This document shows positions 1 to 10,173 of a DNA stretch of 64,000 nt, piece after piece (position 1 is the first letter of the stretch; each line of letters starts with the position of its first letter). The notes under the pieces are model-generated. The model saw nothing but the letters and a program-made list of their open reading frames with translations, was not told the origin of the DNA and did no database searches. A program made the position numbers and the translations under genes. The DNA comes from Xestospongia muta. Lineage: Eukaryota > Porifera > Demospongiae > Haplosclerida > Petrosiidae. The stretch is from the NCBI GenBank assembly GCA_963693285.1, contig OY848918.1:14506263-14570262 (forward strand), given 5' to 3'.

Positions 1-282
1 TTGAGTTATATAACAAAATCTGCCTATTTAAATTAATACTAAACCTAAGGAATCTGACACATATATGAAATCATGTATACTATGTGTTAAGGTCGGAGAT
101 CATTTAAAAAGTCTGTTTATGTCAGTATACTAAGCTTAGAAATCAGTAAATTTTAGGAAATCTTGCACACACCAATACCCTAAATCTAATTGAATTAATT
201 TCAAAATTAAAATAAGGCATTCTGTTACTGGTACTCGAGATAATTGCTTATAATTAACTTTGACTCGTTAAGAACCGATTTA

Positions 283-608
283 TTAATTCACCTTCTTAGG
301 ACGTGGTGCTTTGGAAGCTGCTTCTTTTTTTTGGGTACTTGAAGTGCTTCCAGGAGGACGTCCTTGTCCACGTTTTTGTGCTAAATGTTGTGCTGCAGTC
401 TTTGATGGTGGACGCTCCTCATATTGAGGTTGTTGTCCTTCATCTTCTTCCTCTTCACTATAAGATTGCTGAACATCAACCTCTTCTTCTTCAATCTAGA
501 AATAAAAAAGAAGTTTGACTGGATATTTTTAAAAATATTATAATTCTGTCTGATTCTATATATTTTAGGTTCTATTGGAATAACCTTGGACTTTTTCTTA
601 GCAGGCAT
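283..608 (-). CDS. Small charged, probably nuclear protein with AT-hook-like motif
   Basis: Two exons, 608-585 and 495-283, joined across an 89-base GT...AG intron (GTTATT donor, TTTCTAG acceptor), give a 78-residue protein. It starts MPAKKKSK, continues with an acidic stretch rich in Glu, Asp and Gln (about residues 9-35), and ends in a basic Pro/Ser/Lys tail. KRGQGRPPGS near residues 49-58 resembles an AT-hook core (GRP flanked by basic residues). No membrane segment is present. The reading is open across both exons only with this intron, which supports the splice. The start codon lies about 100 bases from the divergent GET1 gene, so the two may share a promoter. The family is not recognised; chromatin association is an inference from composition and the GRP core. 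Confidence 0.6.
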
Positions 609-711
609 TTTTATTATACTGCTATACTTGTCTTTTTCAGAAGTGTCAACTTGACTTGGCGCGCTCAATTGGGTTAGACCGCTTAGACGCCACTCCTATT
701 AATTAATCAAG
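609..711. promoter_or_regulatory. Probable shared promoter between two divergent genes
   Basis: This 103-base gap separates the start codons of the minus-strand small protein gene and the plus-strand GET1 gene. It holds a short GC-richer patch (GGCGCGC near 658-664) in otherwise AT-rich DNA. The bidirectional role is inferred from the head-to-head arrangement; no defined core element was recognised. Confidence 0.4.
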
Positions 712-1881
712 ATGGCTGACATTAAAGTAGAAGTTTCGCTTGCAGTTTTAATATTAATTGTTAGTATATTGACCAGGGTGTTACATAAACTAAAGAGAAA
801 TGTTTCAAGATGGGTAAGGCGTTAATTTAACTCATAAATTATACTATATTAACGGTCATTAGTTGACTGAACTCATTGTTAAGGAAAGCTCTATACTGAA
901 GAGTCTGGAAACTGAGATTAGAGATTTAGAGGAGAGAATAAAATGTACAAATGCTATGGTATGTTGGTTGTTAATATATTACACATGTGATGTATTGAAT
1001 TTGTTTTGCATGTATCTAGAAGTCATTCTTGTAGAACTAGATTACTCAAATGATTGTGATGTCTTTAGAATACATGGTGTCAATTAGACACTTATAATAA
1101 TAATTATCATGATGTTTGTGTTTATTATAAGATCAAAGAGATTTTGTTTACATGGTCTTTTGTTTGCATGTACATTTTTTGTATTTCCATGAACTATTAT
1201 CAAGTAAACATGTACACACTATTATTATTACTCTACAAGAAGAGAGAGTTCCTCTCTGGAACATCAAAACATCTAAAAAAGATAAACTAGATAATCTTAG
1301 TGAGTTAGTATATTGGCCTCCTTGTTTTACTTCATACTTAAATATTAAGAGAAACAGTTTGATGAGAGAATGAATTCTGTTCGAAGAAATTTCATAATAG
1401 CATTGACTGTTTTAATAGTAAGTTCCAATAACAAACAGATCTTCTATATTGTCCATTCTCTTCATAAAGAGAATGGACACACACACAAGCTAATAGCCTT
1501 TCAAAGGAGGAAGGAGCTCAATGCTATAATATGTAGTTACATACTCTGTCCTTCATCGTTTGTGAGACTATAGGCTCCTATTATATATAGAAAAACAAGA
1601 ATGTCAGAAGAAATGACACACATATTATTTATAGGAAGGTTTTCATATTGGTGTTGTGGTAGCCAATAGAAGGATACCTGTTTCTTACTTTCCACCGGAT
1701 TCATTATGGCTACTAGGAAAATTATTAGCCTTTCCAACAGGTTTAAAAGGTTAATATACTAACTTAAACAGTTGCTTTTAATATTATTTTGTGTTATTTT
1801 ATAGATACACTGGGAGCTCCAATATGGAGCATGGGATATCGTATTGTAATATCGTATGTAATATCACTGATGAAAAAGTAA
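712..1881 (+). CDS. GET1: GET1/WRB tail-anchored protein insertion receptor subunit
   Basis: The ER membrane protein GET1 (WRB), with CAMLG/GET2, receives tail-anchored proteins from the TRC40/GET3 ATPase. Six exons fit in phase: 712-813, 863-958, 1245-1307, 1367-1417, 1635-1740 and 1805-1881, giving about 164 residues, close to the roughly 174 of the human protein. The first helix (EVSLAVLILIVSILTRVL) is followed by a charged coiled-coil segment (ILKSLETEIRDLEERI), as in the GET3-binding cytosolic coiled coil. The C-terminal part has RRIPVSYFPP and LGKLLAFPT, matching the conserved VPV...P and LVAFPT region of WRB, then a last helix ending ISLMKK. All junctions are GT...AG. The third exon (RVPLWNIKTSKKDKLDNL) is the least certain; its acceptor was chosen to keep the frame. 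No frameshift or stop is seen. Confidence 0.82.
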
Positions 1882-1984
1882 CAGCTATATATTAAGACAT
1901 TGTACATAAGAAATGATTGGTTAGTAAATGTTAATTAAAATAAATTATCGATTTGTTATTATAAAGTTAGTGAACATCACTTTC

Positions 1985-2290
1985 CTCTTCTCCCCTCTCA
2001 CTCCTACATATTCTTTATTCTCTACTAGCTCCACATGTTCTCCTGATGCTCCAAAATCTAAGATACCTCCGTCCCGACAACCAGCTCTTTTAGCTTGATG
2101 AATGACCTCCTCTAGAGTGACGGTGAAGTAAGAGAAGACAAGGTTTTGTAGATATTAATGGAAGTCCAAGAAGACGATTGAGGAACTGTGACATGTTAAG
2201 AGATTCTTTGTCTACAGTTCTCTGTCCAGCATGATCATAAGACAGCAATTCAACATTTGTCATAGCTATTCTGGCATCTCAGAGAGAGAG
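1985..2290 (-). pseudogene. SBNO (strawberry notch)-like C-terminal fragment, inverted and frameshifted
   Basis: Reading the minus strand gives segments typical of the strawberry notch family after the helicase core: FLNRLLGLP, then SYFTVTLEEVIHQAKRAG and GGILDFGAS. The pieces lie in two frames, with a one-base shift near 2150 between GLP and NLVFSYF, so this copy is broken. It is the continuation of the plus-strand SBNO pieces at 2.9-3.6 kb but points the other way, and its first about 85 bases also occur inverted at 3500-3582. SBNO proteins are nuclear helicase-related regulators. A relic is much more likely than a working exon. Confidence 0.6.
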
Positions 2291-2309
2291 AGAGAGAGAG
2301 ATTCTGAAA

Positions 2310-2730
2310 TTTTCCCACTATTTAGGAGGTAAGTAAAGGTAACAATTGTATTACTAACCAGTGTAATATATTAATGAATAGATTCATAAATATTCCAATT
2401 TATATATCTTACATTTTTATTCCTTTTTTAATGCTACTCTCAACTTGACCTATACCTTTGCAATGTTTACAAGGTAAGTTGATGTAATTATAATTATTGT
2501 GTTAGTGGGTAGTGTAATGTGTTAATGAAGACTGTATTCAAATTTTATGTACCTTATTTTTCTTTATTATTACCAATCTTATAAAAATAAACTTGTATTT
2601 CTTCCACTATTAGGTGGTAAGTAAGTATAATAATGATAAGCATTGTAATATATTGATGAAGATTGTGTCTTTAATGTTCAAATTTTTTCTTTCATTTCTT
2701 AATGCCACTCTGACAACAACTTGACCTATA
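2310..2730. repeat. Degenerate direct repeats of about 150 bases
   Basis: Three or four diverged copies of a segment (about 2312, 2470 and 2610) share the order ACTATTaGGTGGTAAGTAAG ... TGTAATATATTaATGAAgA ... CAAATTTT. They are intronic-looking; GGTAAGTA in each copy resembles a splice donor, so they may be copies of an exon-intron edge of the SBNO-like pseudogene. No coding potential is seen. Confidence 0.4.
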
Positions 2731-2793
2731 TTACACTGGTTATTAACCCAATTACTACTTACTAAGTAGTAATTGGATTAATAACCAGTGTAA
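2731..2793. repeat. Near-perfect 30-base hairpin
   Basis: Positions 2731-2760 and 2764-2793 are reverse complements at 29 of 30 positions with a 3-base loop (ACT). It lies within the repeat-rich intron region of the SBNO-like pseudogene. It could be a very small fold-back element or a local inverted duplication. Confidence 0.85.
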
Positions 2794-2924
2794 TGTAATG
2801 GATATAACAAATTGTATTATTCATATTCAAATTCGATGTATCTTTAATTTTTCTTATCGTGATTTGAATAAAGGAATCTGAATAATGTACAATGTGTAAC
2901 GATAGTATATTTTCCTATATTAGA

Positions 2925-3459
2925 ATCAAAGAAGAAGAGTTCATATCACATTGGAATTACCCTGGAGTACTGATAAAGCTATACAACAGATGATGATCGG
3001 TTAGTCAACAATACTATGTTAAAATTATGATTTCCCTTTTTCTCTCTTAGGTCTTACCCATCGCTCTAATCAAATCAATGCTCCTGAGTATGTCTTTCTT
3101 ATCTCTATACTATCAGGAGAACGTCGTTTTGCTAGTATAGTATAGCTAAAAGATTAGAGTTTGGGAGCTTTAACTCAAGAAGATCGTCGTGCAACACAAT
3201 CTTGAGATCTCAGTCGATACAACATTGACACTAAAGTAAGATAATATTTAACAACATGGAGGATATACTGTAAAATTACTTTCACTTTCATTGTGTTATT
3301 GTTTTATAGTATGGCAGACAAGCTCTTGAGGTGAGCATGAGATCATTGGTCAGTCATTATCTCATCTCCGAAATACAACCAAGAATTCATTGACAGTTAG
3401 TAACTCATATAATAAGATAGATATCTTTAATAATACACTTGTTATTATATTTACTTGTG

Positions 3460-3504
<45 letters not shown>

Positions 3505-3590
3505 ATGCCAGAATAGCTATGACAAATGTTGAATTGCTGTCTTATGATCATGCTGGACAGAGAACTGTAGACAAAGAGTCTCTACATTAT
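2925..3590 (+). pseudogene. SBNO-like pseudogene pieces (helicase C-terminal part)
   Basis: Four pieces appear in the family's order. Near 2925-2995 is RRRVHITLELPWSTDKAIQQ; near 3055-3140 is [16 protein letters not shown] then [11 protein letters not shown]; from 3150 comes GALTQEDRRAT and DLSRYNIDTK up to a GTAAG donor at 3236; near 3313-3400 is YGRQALEVS after a TATAG acceptor. The motifs match the helicase C-terminal part of strawberry notch ([24 protein letters not shown]). In-frame stops after FASIV and before DLSRYN, plus a lost junction after IQQ, show it is dead. A final short piece (NVELLSYDHAGQRTVD) ends near 3582, where homology stops; the rest of the tail lies inverted at 1985-2290. 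Confidence 0.65.
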
Positions 3591-3655
3591 GAGATACTGG
3601 AGGAGACTTTGAGGAAGTGTGGTCAATTTTGAAGCAGGATGTGGCAATTTCTTAA

Positions 3656-3886
3656 GTATTAAGTTCACTGGAAGTATTAGGATTTAATAGAACTGTCAAT
3701 ATTGAGGAAGAAATAACAGAGAGGATATTAAAGGAACATTATAGGAAGTTAGTCCGCGTATGGTATCCTGATAAACTTCCACCTGATAAGAAAGAGGAAG
3801 CACAAACAAAATTTATCGAAATTAAGGAAGCGTATGAAACTGTTGAGAAATATTTGAAGAAAAGGAAAACAACATTTTCACAATAA
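3656..3886 (+). CDS. J-domain (DnaJ-like) terminal exon with YPD in place of HPD
   Basis: The open frame runs from about 3656 to the stop at 3884-3886. It reads SLEVLGFNRTVNIEEEI, then ILKEHYRKLVRVWYPDK, FIEIKEAYETVEKYL and a basic end (KKRKTTFSQ). Helices I-IV of a J domain are recognisable: LEVLG at the start, YRKL in helix II, EIKEAYE in helix III. The catalytic HPD loop that stimulates Hsp70 ATPase is YPD here. An in-frame stop just upstream and a possible CTTAAG acceptor suggest this is the last exon of a split gene, but no earlier exon was recognised among the SBNO-like pieces. It may be a fragment. The domain call is strong; activity is doubtful because His is conserved in working J proteins. 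Confidence 0.6.
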   Translation, partial: VLSSLEVLGFNRTVNIEEEITERILKEHYRKLVRVWYPDKLPPDKKEEAQTKFIEIKEAYETVEKYLKKRKTTFSQ

Positions 3887-4014
3887 CTCATTAAATACAT
3901 TATTGGGTTTTCTATGTCCATTATTTTGCTAATCGTATTATTACCTTTTACATTAAACAAAAACATATCAAACTAAGTCTCTAATATTATAGGAACATAA
4001 TGACAGTCCCTTCA

Positions 4015-4500
4015 TTAGTCAGTAGATATAGTAGGTTGATCTATACCAGTTTCCAATATAGCATTACTATCAATACTAGCCCAAGCCATCCTCTTTGTAG
4101 TAAACCCCTTACTAATTACTCCATTAGGAGTAATCATAATTAATCCACCACAACCTTTAACCTTGTCCCACATAAACTTAAGACTTTGTTCAACAGCATT
4201 CTGACCAGACATTGTTACACTATTGCTCAACACTCGATGAGCTAATGTGACATGAGTTATTGATTCACCATGACCTGTACAAGAGACTCCCCCAAACTAT
4301 TATCACTATAACCACCACACCCAACTATGGGGACATCCCCAACTCGTCCAACATGTTTCATAGTAATTCCTCCAGTTGAGGTAGCACACGCTATGTTACC
4401 ACGACAATCCATAGCAACAGCTCCAACAGTGTCATCATCATTTCTATCTTCTGGTTTGTTAAAGACACCTTGAACAACATCATTGTATAATAATATATTA
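4015..4500 (-). pseudogene. Isoaspartyl peptidase/L-asparaginase (ASRGL1-type) C-terminal half, frameshifted
   Basis: From about 4490 down the minus strand reads DTVGAVAMDCRGNIACATST followed by GGITMKHVGRVGD, the conserved start of the beta subunit of N-terminal-nucleophile asparaginases; the Thr of DTVGAV is the expected autocleavage and catalytic residue. It continues with VSCTGHGESI (family: SCTGHGE) and, in the 4233-4015 frame, a tail ending KGCGGLIMITPNG, FTTKRMAWAS and a stop. Between YSDNSLG and GVSCTG the frame shifts by one base in a run of five G near 4293. The N-terminal alpha half (HGGAG motif) was not found upstream. A partial, dead copy is likely; a sequencing error in the G run cannot be excluded for the shift. 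Confidence 0.7.
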
Positions 4501-4559
4501 TAATATTGTTACCGTTTGTGTAGGCCTCTTTCATCTCATCTTGTGCACTACATGGAAGT

Positions 4560-5282
4560 GCAGACTGCCAAGATAATTACTATATAATTGGCATATAAGT
4601 GGCATTAAATGGTATATTGTACAGTACAATAAAGTAAAGTATAAATTGCTGGTATCATTTATCTCTAACATGTAGTAAAGGAGGTAGTACATAAAAATTA
4701 CATCACTTTAGGATAACAATACATAAATATATCTAATACTATTGCTTGCAAAATCCACAGTGCAAACGTGTATTACTTTGACCACTACGACTTTCGTTAA
4801 AGAAACATTTATTATGTATACAAATCAAAAAATGGAGTTTAATTAAAAAGAGCATTAGTTTCCAAATGTGAAACTAGAAAAGGAAGTGGTTATTTTCATA
4901 ATACAGGACATTAAAACTAGAAATAAGTAGAACAGTAGAAATAATATGTAATTCCATTCGCTATCATTCTCCTGTCCTTTATCACTATTTCACATATCTA
5001 GGATCTTTGTCCTTTTCAAAAATTGTTGATTATGAGAAATTAATAAACCATATGTAAATTACTGCCATCCCTTCAGTCCACAAATTTATACAACATTGTT
5101 ATAAAAGTAGGGATAATAATCATATTCACAGGTATTTAAAAGTCATAAACCTGCTTTAGATGTCTCTACCAGAAATTTAAAATTATCAATAGTAGACAAC
5201 ACTCTTCAGCAAAACAGAAGATCTGATTTGATGCTAACAGTTAGTAATTGTTTACTCTAAAAACAAAGATATATATATATAT

Positions 5283-5321
<39 letters not shown>

Positions 5322-6450
5322 CGCCTTTACTCATTTAAATTTGTTTGTACGAATACATGTCAAAAAAAAATGGTTTGGATTCTGATTTTACTAGTTGTTT
5401 TTGTTGAAATTCAATTTTTACATTTGTGAGTTGGAATATCACCAACTCAATGGATATTAACTTTTTCTATTAACACATGTACATATGATTGATTAGTAGT
5501 GCATATACATGTCATATATGACTGATTAAAGTACTTAAAATGATTGTGTCCATCCTTCTCTTACCTCCATCCCATTTTATTGTCTCTTCTCTTTTACTAT
5601 GTAGCTAGCTAACATGTATAGGAGTACAGGTAAGGCGGGACATTTTATTTGGAAGTAAATGAGATTACATAATGTTGTACATTAATACTTCAGCATTGCC
5701 ACATCTAAAAGCAAATTGAATTGTCAGTGTTACAGTGACCGCGCAAAACAAACATGCAGTCATGTTCTAGTAACTCCACTTCTAATCAGTTAAACGTTCG
5801 AGTTAGTTCGTTACGTTTTCTAATGTATATAACCTGTTGCATTAGAAGTGAAGACTTAATTATGTTGTGTTAAAACTACTTAATAATGACAAGATGCACA
5901 AAAAATTAGAATCAAGAAAGTAGAATATTTCATTAATCCACCATCACTTTTAGTATTATGCATTCTTTAACACCTCTGAGGGGATATAGGGAGGGACATA
6001 GCCTTTTCAAAATTTCATAGTTAAAACCACTGCCTCCAATGGTCGAGGGATTTGTAGTCGTGCACTTACTTATAGTGCCTTGTTTTACAAGCCCTTGTGT
6101 GTCTTGTAAGAGTAAGGATTATAATCATATTCATAGTTGTTTGTATTTGTGTATTAGCTTTGTGATGTAATATTAATCCCCACTCCCCTAAAGCCAAATA
6201 TTAACTATACACAACATAGTATGGACTTCTTGATAGAAAATAGCTACTCTGAAGTCATAAACCTGTTCTAATATAATGATATCAGTAATAATCATTATTA
6301 TTTTAAGACAACAAACACTCTATAGCCAAAAGCACTTTTTCAATATAAACATTAATAGTTGTTTACTACTGGAGATGAATATCCACATATTGTGTCACAC
6401 ACTCTAGATGTTAACTTTTACATTCCCATTCCTATACACAAGTGAAATTA
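4560..6450. other. AT-rich stretch without recognisable gene
   Basis: I see no supported coding exon here. An (AT)n microsatellite sits at about 5270-5320. A segment near 6040-6170 (starting CACTTACTTATAGTGCCTTG) recurs in diverged form at about 7285-7400, so it is a dispersed repeat. Confidence 0.5.
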
Positions 6451-6451
6451 T

Positions 6452-6496
6452 TAACCTCGCTGTGCTTGGGCGCAAAGCGAGGGTACTGTAGTCTGT

Positions 6497-6581
<85 letters not shown>

Positions 6582-6590
6582 TGCACTGCC
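6452..6590. repeat. Dispersed repeat head followed by (GT)n, copy 1
   Basis: A fixed head (about 45 bases, including GGGCGCAAAGCGAGGGTAC and TGTAGTCTGT) leads straight into about 80 bases of (GT)n with a few interruptions. The same head with its own (GT)n tail is found at about 7569-7652. This resembles a short non-autonomous element whose 3' end seeds a microsatellite. Confidence 0.75.
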
Positions 6591-6599
6591 TGTTACCTT

Positions 6600-7560
6600 T
6601 GAAGTACTATAACTTGGCAAGCGAAGCGTTAGCAGCTACCAACGTTTAGCAATGAATAGAAAAACATGTGGACTTTACAACGGTAGTATCAAGAACATCG
6701 TCAAGGAAAACGAAAGCTTAAAACTGGCAAAAGAATTTTCAGGCTGCAGAGTCAAAGTGACGTTTCTCGAAAAGTAAAAAACTTAATGTGGAGATTTTTT
6801 AGTATGCTGTAGAGAATCTTAGATGAATATGGATCAGCAAAACAGAAGGCCGTTGGTCGAAGTAATCGTTAGAAAAGTTCTGAAAAGTGTTTTGTGGACT
6901 TGGAGCGAAGTAACACATTCGGGAAACGTCTCAAAGCACTGGAAAAACTGCTACTAATAGATAATATATCGATTTATATTTGTACTACGGGACGTTTCCA
7001 AAGAACGCTTCATTTTCAAGTTACAATAAATTTTGTATATGAAATATTGATTAGTGTGACCACACCTAGAATATTAATAAATTTTTTTGTAATGCTACCT
7101 AGTAACATCATGGCTGGGGCTAATTAAAGCTGGCATAGCCTTTGCAAAGACTTGGGTATTAATACATTGTAACATTGACCTTTTCACACAACTTATTCTT
7201 TGGCATTCCTTGCTAGGATGTTAGTCCTTTCAAAAATTGATGTAACTGAGCAAAGATGAATATGTTTTATTGCAAATAAAGACCCACAAGTGCATTATTT
7301 ATAGTGCCTTGTTTTGCAGGCTCTTGTGGGTCTTGTAGAATGAGGACAATAATAACATTCATAGTTATTTTATTTTAGTGTTGATGTTTGTTGTAATATT
7401 AGTTTTTATGGTATATGTCTTTACATTTTGCACCATTTTTCTAATCTATTATTCTGTAGTAGTAGTAAGGTGGGCTTTGCTGCCCTAAACCCTTACCTTC
7501 ATTTTTTATTAAACCACCACTTTATTTAACGACTTACTAGAATTGAAACATAACATATCA
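6600..7560. other. No supported gene; repeat-like DNA
   Basis: Open frames here are short and lack any domain signal. The segment at about 7285-7400 is the second member of the dispersed pair with 6040-6170. Confidence 0.4.
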
Positions 7561-7568
7561 TTTTTCAT

Positions 7569-7612
7569 TATTAACCTTGCTGTGCGTGGGCGCAAAGCGA
7601 GGGTACTGTAGT

Positions 7613-7652
<40 letters not shown>
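7569..7652. repeat. Dispersed repeat head followed by (GT)n, copy 2
   Basis: Second copy of the GCAAAGCGAGGGTACTGTAG head, again followed directly by about 34 bases of (GT)n. The sequences beyond the microsatellite differ between the copies, so only the head and the tail are shared. About 1.1 kb separates it from copy 1. Confidence 0.75.
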
Positions 7653-7654
<2 letters not shown>

Positions 7655-7905
7655 AAAGTCAGTAAAAAAACCAAAACGAATTCATTAATTTACACATATA
7701 TTTACTAGAAGAACAAAGGGCATTATATAAACATTTTTAAAAAGATAATGCTAAAAGTTTTACTATTGACAGTTATCTTTGTTGAGACATTGAGCGCGAA
7801 CTAAAAATACTAGCACCATAGTTGTAATTGGAGAATCCCTAACTTTTACTAAGAAGTTGAAAAGTATTGGACCTTTTCTTAATTAGACTGTTGTTTTTTT
7901 ACAGA

Positions 7906-8027
7906 TATTAAAGAAAGAAATCACTGATTATTACTGGAATCAAGATAGAGAGATATCATTTACTGGTATTGATCCTGGTACTTACTGTATTATAGGTCTT
8001 AATGGAATATATGGTAGTGACCAATAA
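7906..8027 (+). other. Possible isolated terminal exon, unidentified
   Basis: After a pyrimidine-rich TTTTTTTACAG acceptor, a 40-codon frame (phase 1 start) reads through ...EISFTGIDPGTYCIIGL... to a TAA at 8025. DPGTYC resembles the end of an Ig- or fibronectin-type domain, but the match is too short to name. No partner exon was found on either side. Confidence 0.2.
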
Positions 8028-8404
8028 CCTCATTAAAGCAATCTGATTGGTGAGATTACTACAATATACAGTTCAGTATCAACTGTTTTCCAATTACTTT
8101 AATTATGATGTAAGTATAATAGTAGCAAATACAAGAACTATGTAGGAATAACCAAATAAGTGTGAGTGACTGAACTTTAATGGCTCCAGAACTAAAATAA
8201 ATGAAAAGCAATTCAATATCAAAACTTCAAGTAAACAACTACCAGCCTTTTATATATAGTTAAGGTCCATTATTTTTAAACAGTTTGTTTTCTATATTAT
8301 TTAGAATGGAATGATTAATACAAGTAGATAATACATGTACATGCATTTTAGTTATACAAAATACACATTATCATTTACATATATCTGTACAACATTTGAA
8401 AAAT

Positions 8405-8700
8405 TTACTAGCCAATATTTATTGGAAGAAAGTAGCCAATGTTTCAACACCTATCTTGATCAGGTACATGGAAAAAGTGAGAAGCTTAAAGAGGAACAAG
8501 TAAGGAAAGATAAGGATAAAATAAATAAACAATAATACCAAACTAGAATTATTGTTGTTTGGATATTTTCCCCTTATTTGTCCTTACTTGTTCTTATTTA
8601 AGTTTGTCACTTGTTCCATGTACTATTTTTCTCTGATCAAGACACCTAAAACGTGTTGAAACATTGGCTCTTTTCTTCTAATAATTTTTGGCTAGTGAAC
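8405..8700. repeat. Fold-back (palindromic) element, about 295 bp
   Basis: The outer ends match as inverted copies (CTAGCCAA at 8409 and TTGGCTAG at 8687-8694). The arms, about 8409-8540 and 8550-8694, pair over most of their length: AGCCAATGTTTCAACAC faces GTGTTGAAACATTGGCT, and GAACAAGTAAGGA faces TCCTTACTTGTTC. The right arm carries about 10 extra bases. No protein is encoded. The structure is that of a MITE or fold-back element. Confidence 0.7.
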
Positions 8701-8979
8701 AATTCAAGAAGTTTAAATGATATCTCTGCTCAGGCACAAAGGAGTTTTTCAAAATAATATATATATAGCCTTTGCAAACACTCTTTAAAGTTCGCATGGC
8801 CAACTTTTAAGGTAAATTTACTTATATAAATTATTAATTTAGCACACTAAAACTTCTTGATGTCATGAGTATAAAATATAGATGAGATAATAGTTATCAC
8901 TATTGAATAACAACACTCAGTTTGCAGAACGTCTGGCTTCTAGACTAATTTACCCACCAGCTAGTCTGTGGTGTTCAAA

Positions 8980-9651
8980 ATGGCTGATGTAATGCAAGAA
9001 TCATGTGACTATGAGAAGAGAAGAGTAGAGAATGTTGAAAAGAATATTGAACTCATGAAAACTTTAGGTTAAATACTATTGTATGTTAAATAAAAAGTCA
9101 TAAGGATTGTGTAGGTTTAGATGTGAAGTCCCAAAACAAAAGTAGAGTTAGAAAAAGGAGAAGGAGACAATAGAGGAATTGTAGTAATAGTAGCAGTGAT
9201 AGTGGCGATGAATGGATACCTGCTCGAGAGACTTGTGTGACGAGGAAAAAACAAACGATGTCATAAGAGGTAATAAACTTGTAAATAAATTATGGACAAC
9301 ATTCTTTTGTGTTTAGATCATGAACTTACAAAAGTCTTGAAGAAGAAAAAACCACAGTAGAAGAAATATTACAAACCTATAGAGGGGGAGGAGCCTTCAT
9401 TTGAGAGCCTTGATTCCAAGTTTTCTAGTGATTTTTTTGAGTTATTTGGAGATGATAATGATGAAAAATATGAAGACTTTGAAGGATTTGATATTGAAGA
9501 TGTGTAAGTTAGATTATATCAATATTGTTGATGTTTTTTTAATACAGTGGTGATGTACCTCAGTATCCAGTTAGTGAACAATATCCTAAGAGATTAAGTC
9601 ACCAAAAAGAATGTAGAGAAGATGAACCATTTGATGAAGATGAATATCTCT
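8980..9651 (+). pseudogene. Acidic nuclear-type protein gene, broken by stop codons
   Basis: Exon-like blocks begin with ATG at 8980 (MADVMQESCDYEKRRVENVE, ending MKTL at a GTTAAA donor), then about 9115-9270 (SRVRKRRRRQ, stop, SSSDSGDEWIPAR), about 9317-9506 (HELTKVLKKKKPQ, stop, FESLDSKFSSDFFELFGDDN...) and 9547-9651 (GDVPQYPVSEQYPKRL ... ending FDEDEYLC at a GTAAG donor). The DYEKxRxxNxxxN start resembles that of several nuclear proteins such as WDR76, but no domain confirms this. In-frame stops in two exons make it a probable pseudogene. The first tandem unit begins right after it. Confidence 0.45.
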
Positions 9652-9699
9652 GTAAGTTCAGTATCAATATGGTGACTTCTATAACTTTCATTATTAGTT

Positions 9700-10173
9700 T
9701 GTGTCTGGTTACAATATATATGTAGGGATGTCCATATTACAATTCTTACTTTGAGCTTGTTTGAGATGTTTTACAGCCATTCCTACATTTAATAATTTTT
9801 TTTTATTTACTTATAATATTACTGAATTTGTCTCACTTCATTATAAAAATTCTAGATTATAGTAAGTGACTTTAGTTTGCAATGTACAATTAGTTTGAAG
9901 TTGTTATATAATCATAATATCATTGGAATATATCAACAGCTAATATAGTTTCATAGATTACTACGTAAACTTATTGTTCAACTCTGAGCATTTTCAAAGA
10001 CTGTATACAACAAAATATTAATAAGATCAAAAATAATTTCAGCTCCAATAAAAGGGTTAAATAGAAAGTAAACACTGCAACAGTAAAAATAAAACTGTCT
10101 AATTCATTTATATAACAAAACATGACAATTAGCAAACTTGTCTGTGAATCCTGGATGATAGACACACTTAATA
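9700..10173. repeat. 3' flank of tandem unit 1
   Basis: Sequence from about 9700 is homologous to 29110-29620 and 41000-41530, the 3' flanks of receptors 2 and 3, and marks the left edge of the triplicated block. No gene is seen. The other copies carry an ATTT-type tetranucleotide run (about 29398-29442 and 41288-41350) that is much reduced here. Confidence 0.6.

Larger units (their letters stand above)
2201..3582. repeat. Inverted repeat, arms about 100 bases, 1.2 kb apart
   Basis: Left arm 2201-2301 and right arm about 3480-3582 are nearly exact reverse complements: a stretch of SBNO-like sequence plus a dinucleotide run, (AG)n at 2281-2301 facing (CT)n at about 3465-3500. The arms flank the remaining SBNO-like pieces. 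The arrangement suggests duplication with inversion of one exon. Confidence 0.8.

Noticed and set aside
6404..6620. Open frames of repeated Thr-His on the minus strand
   Set aside because: They are translations of the (GT)n microsatellite and carry no coding signal.
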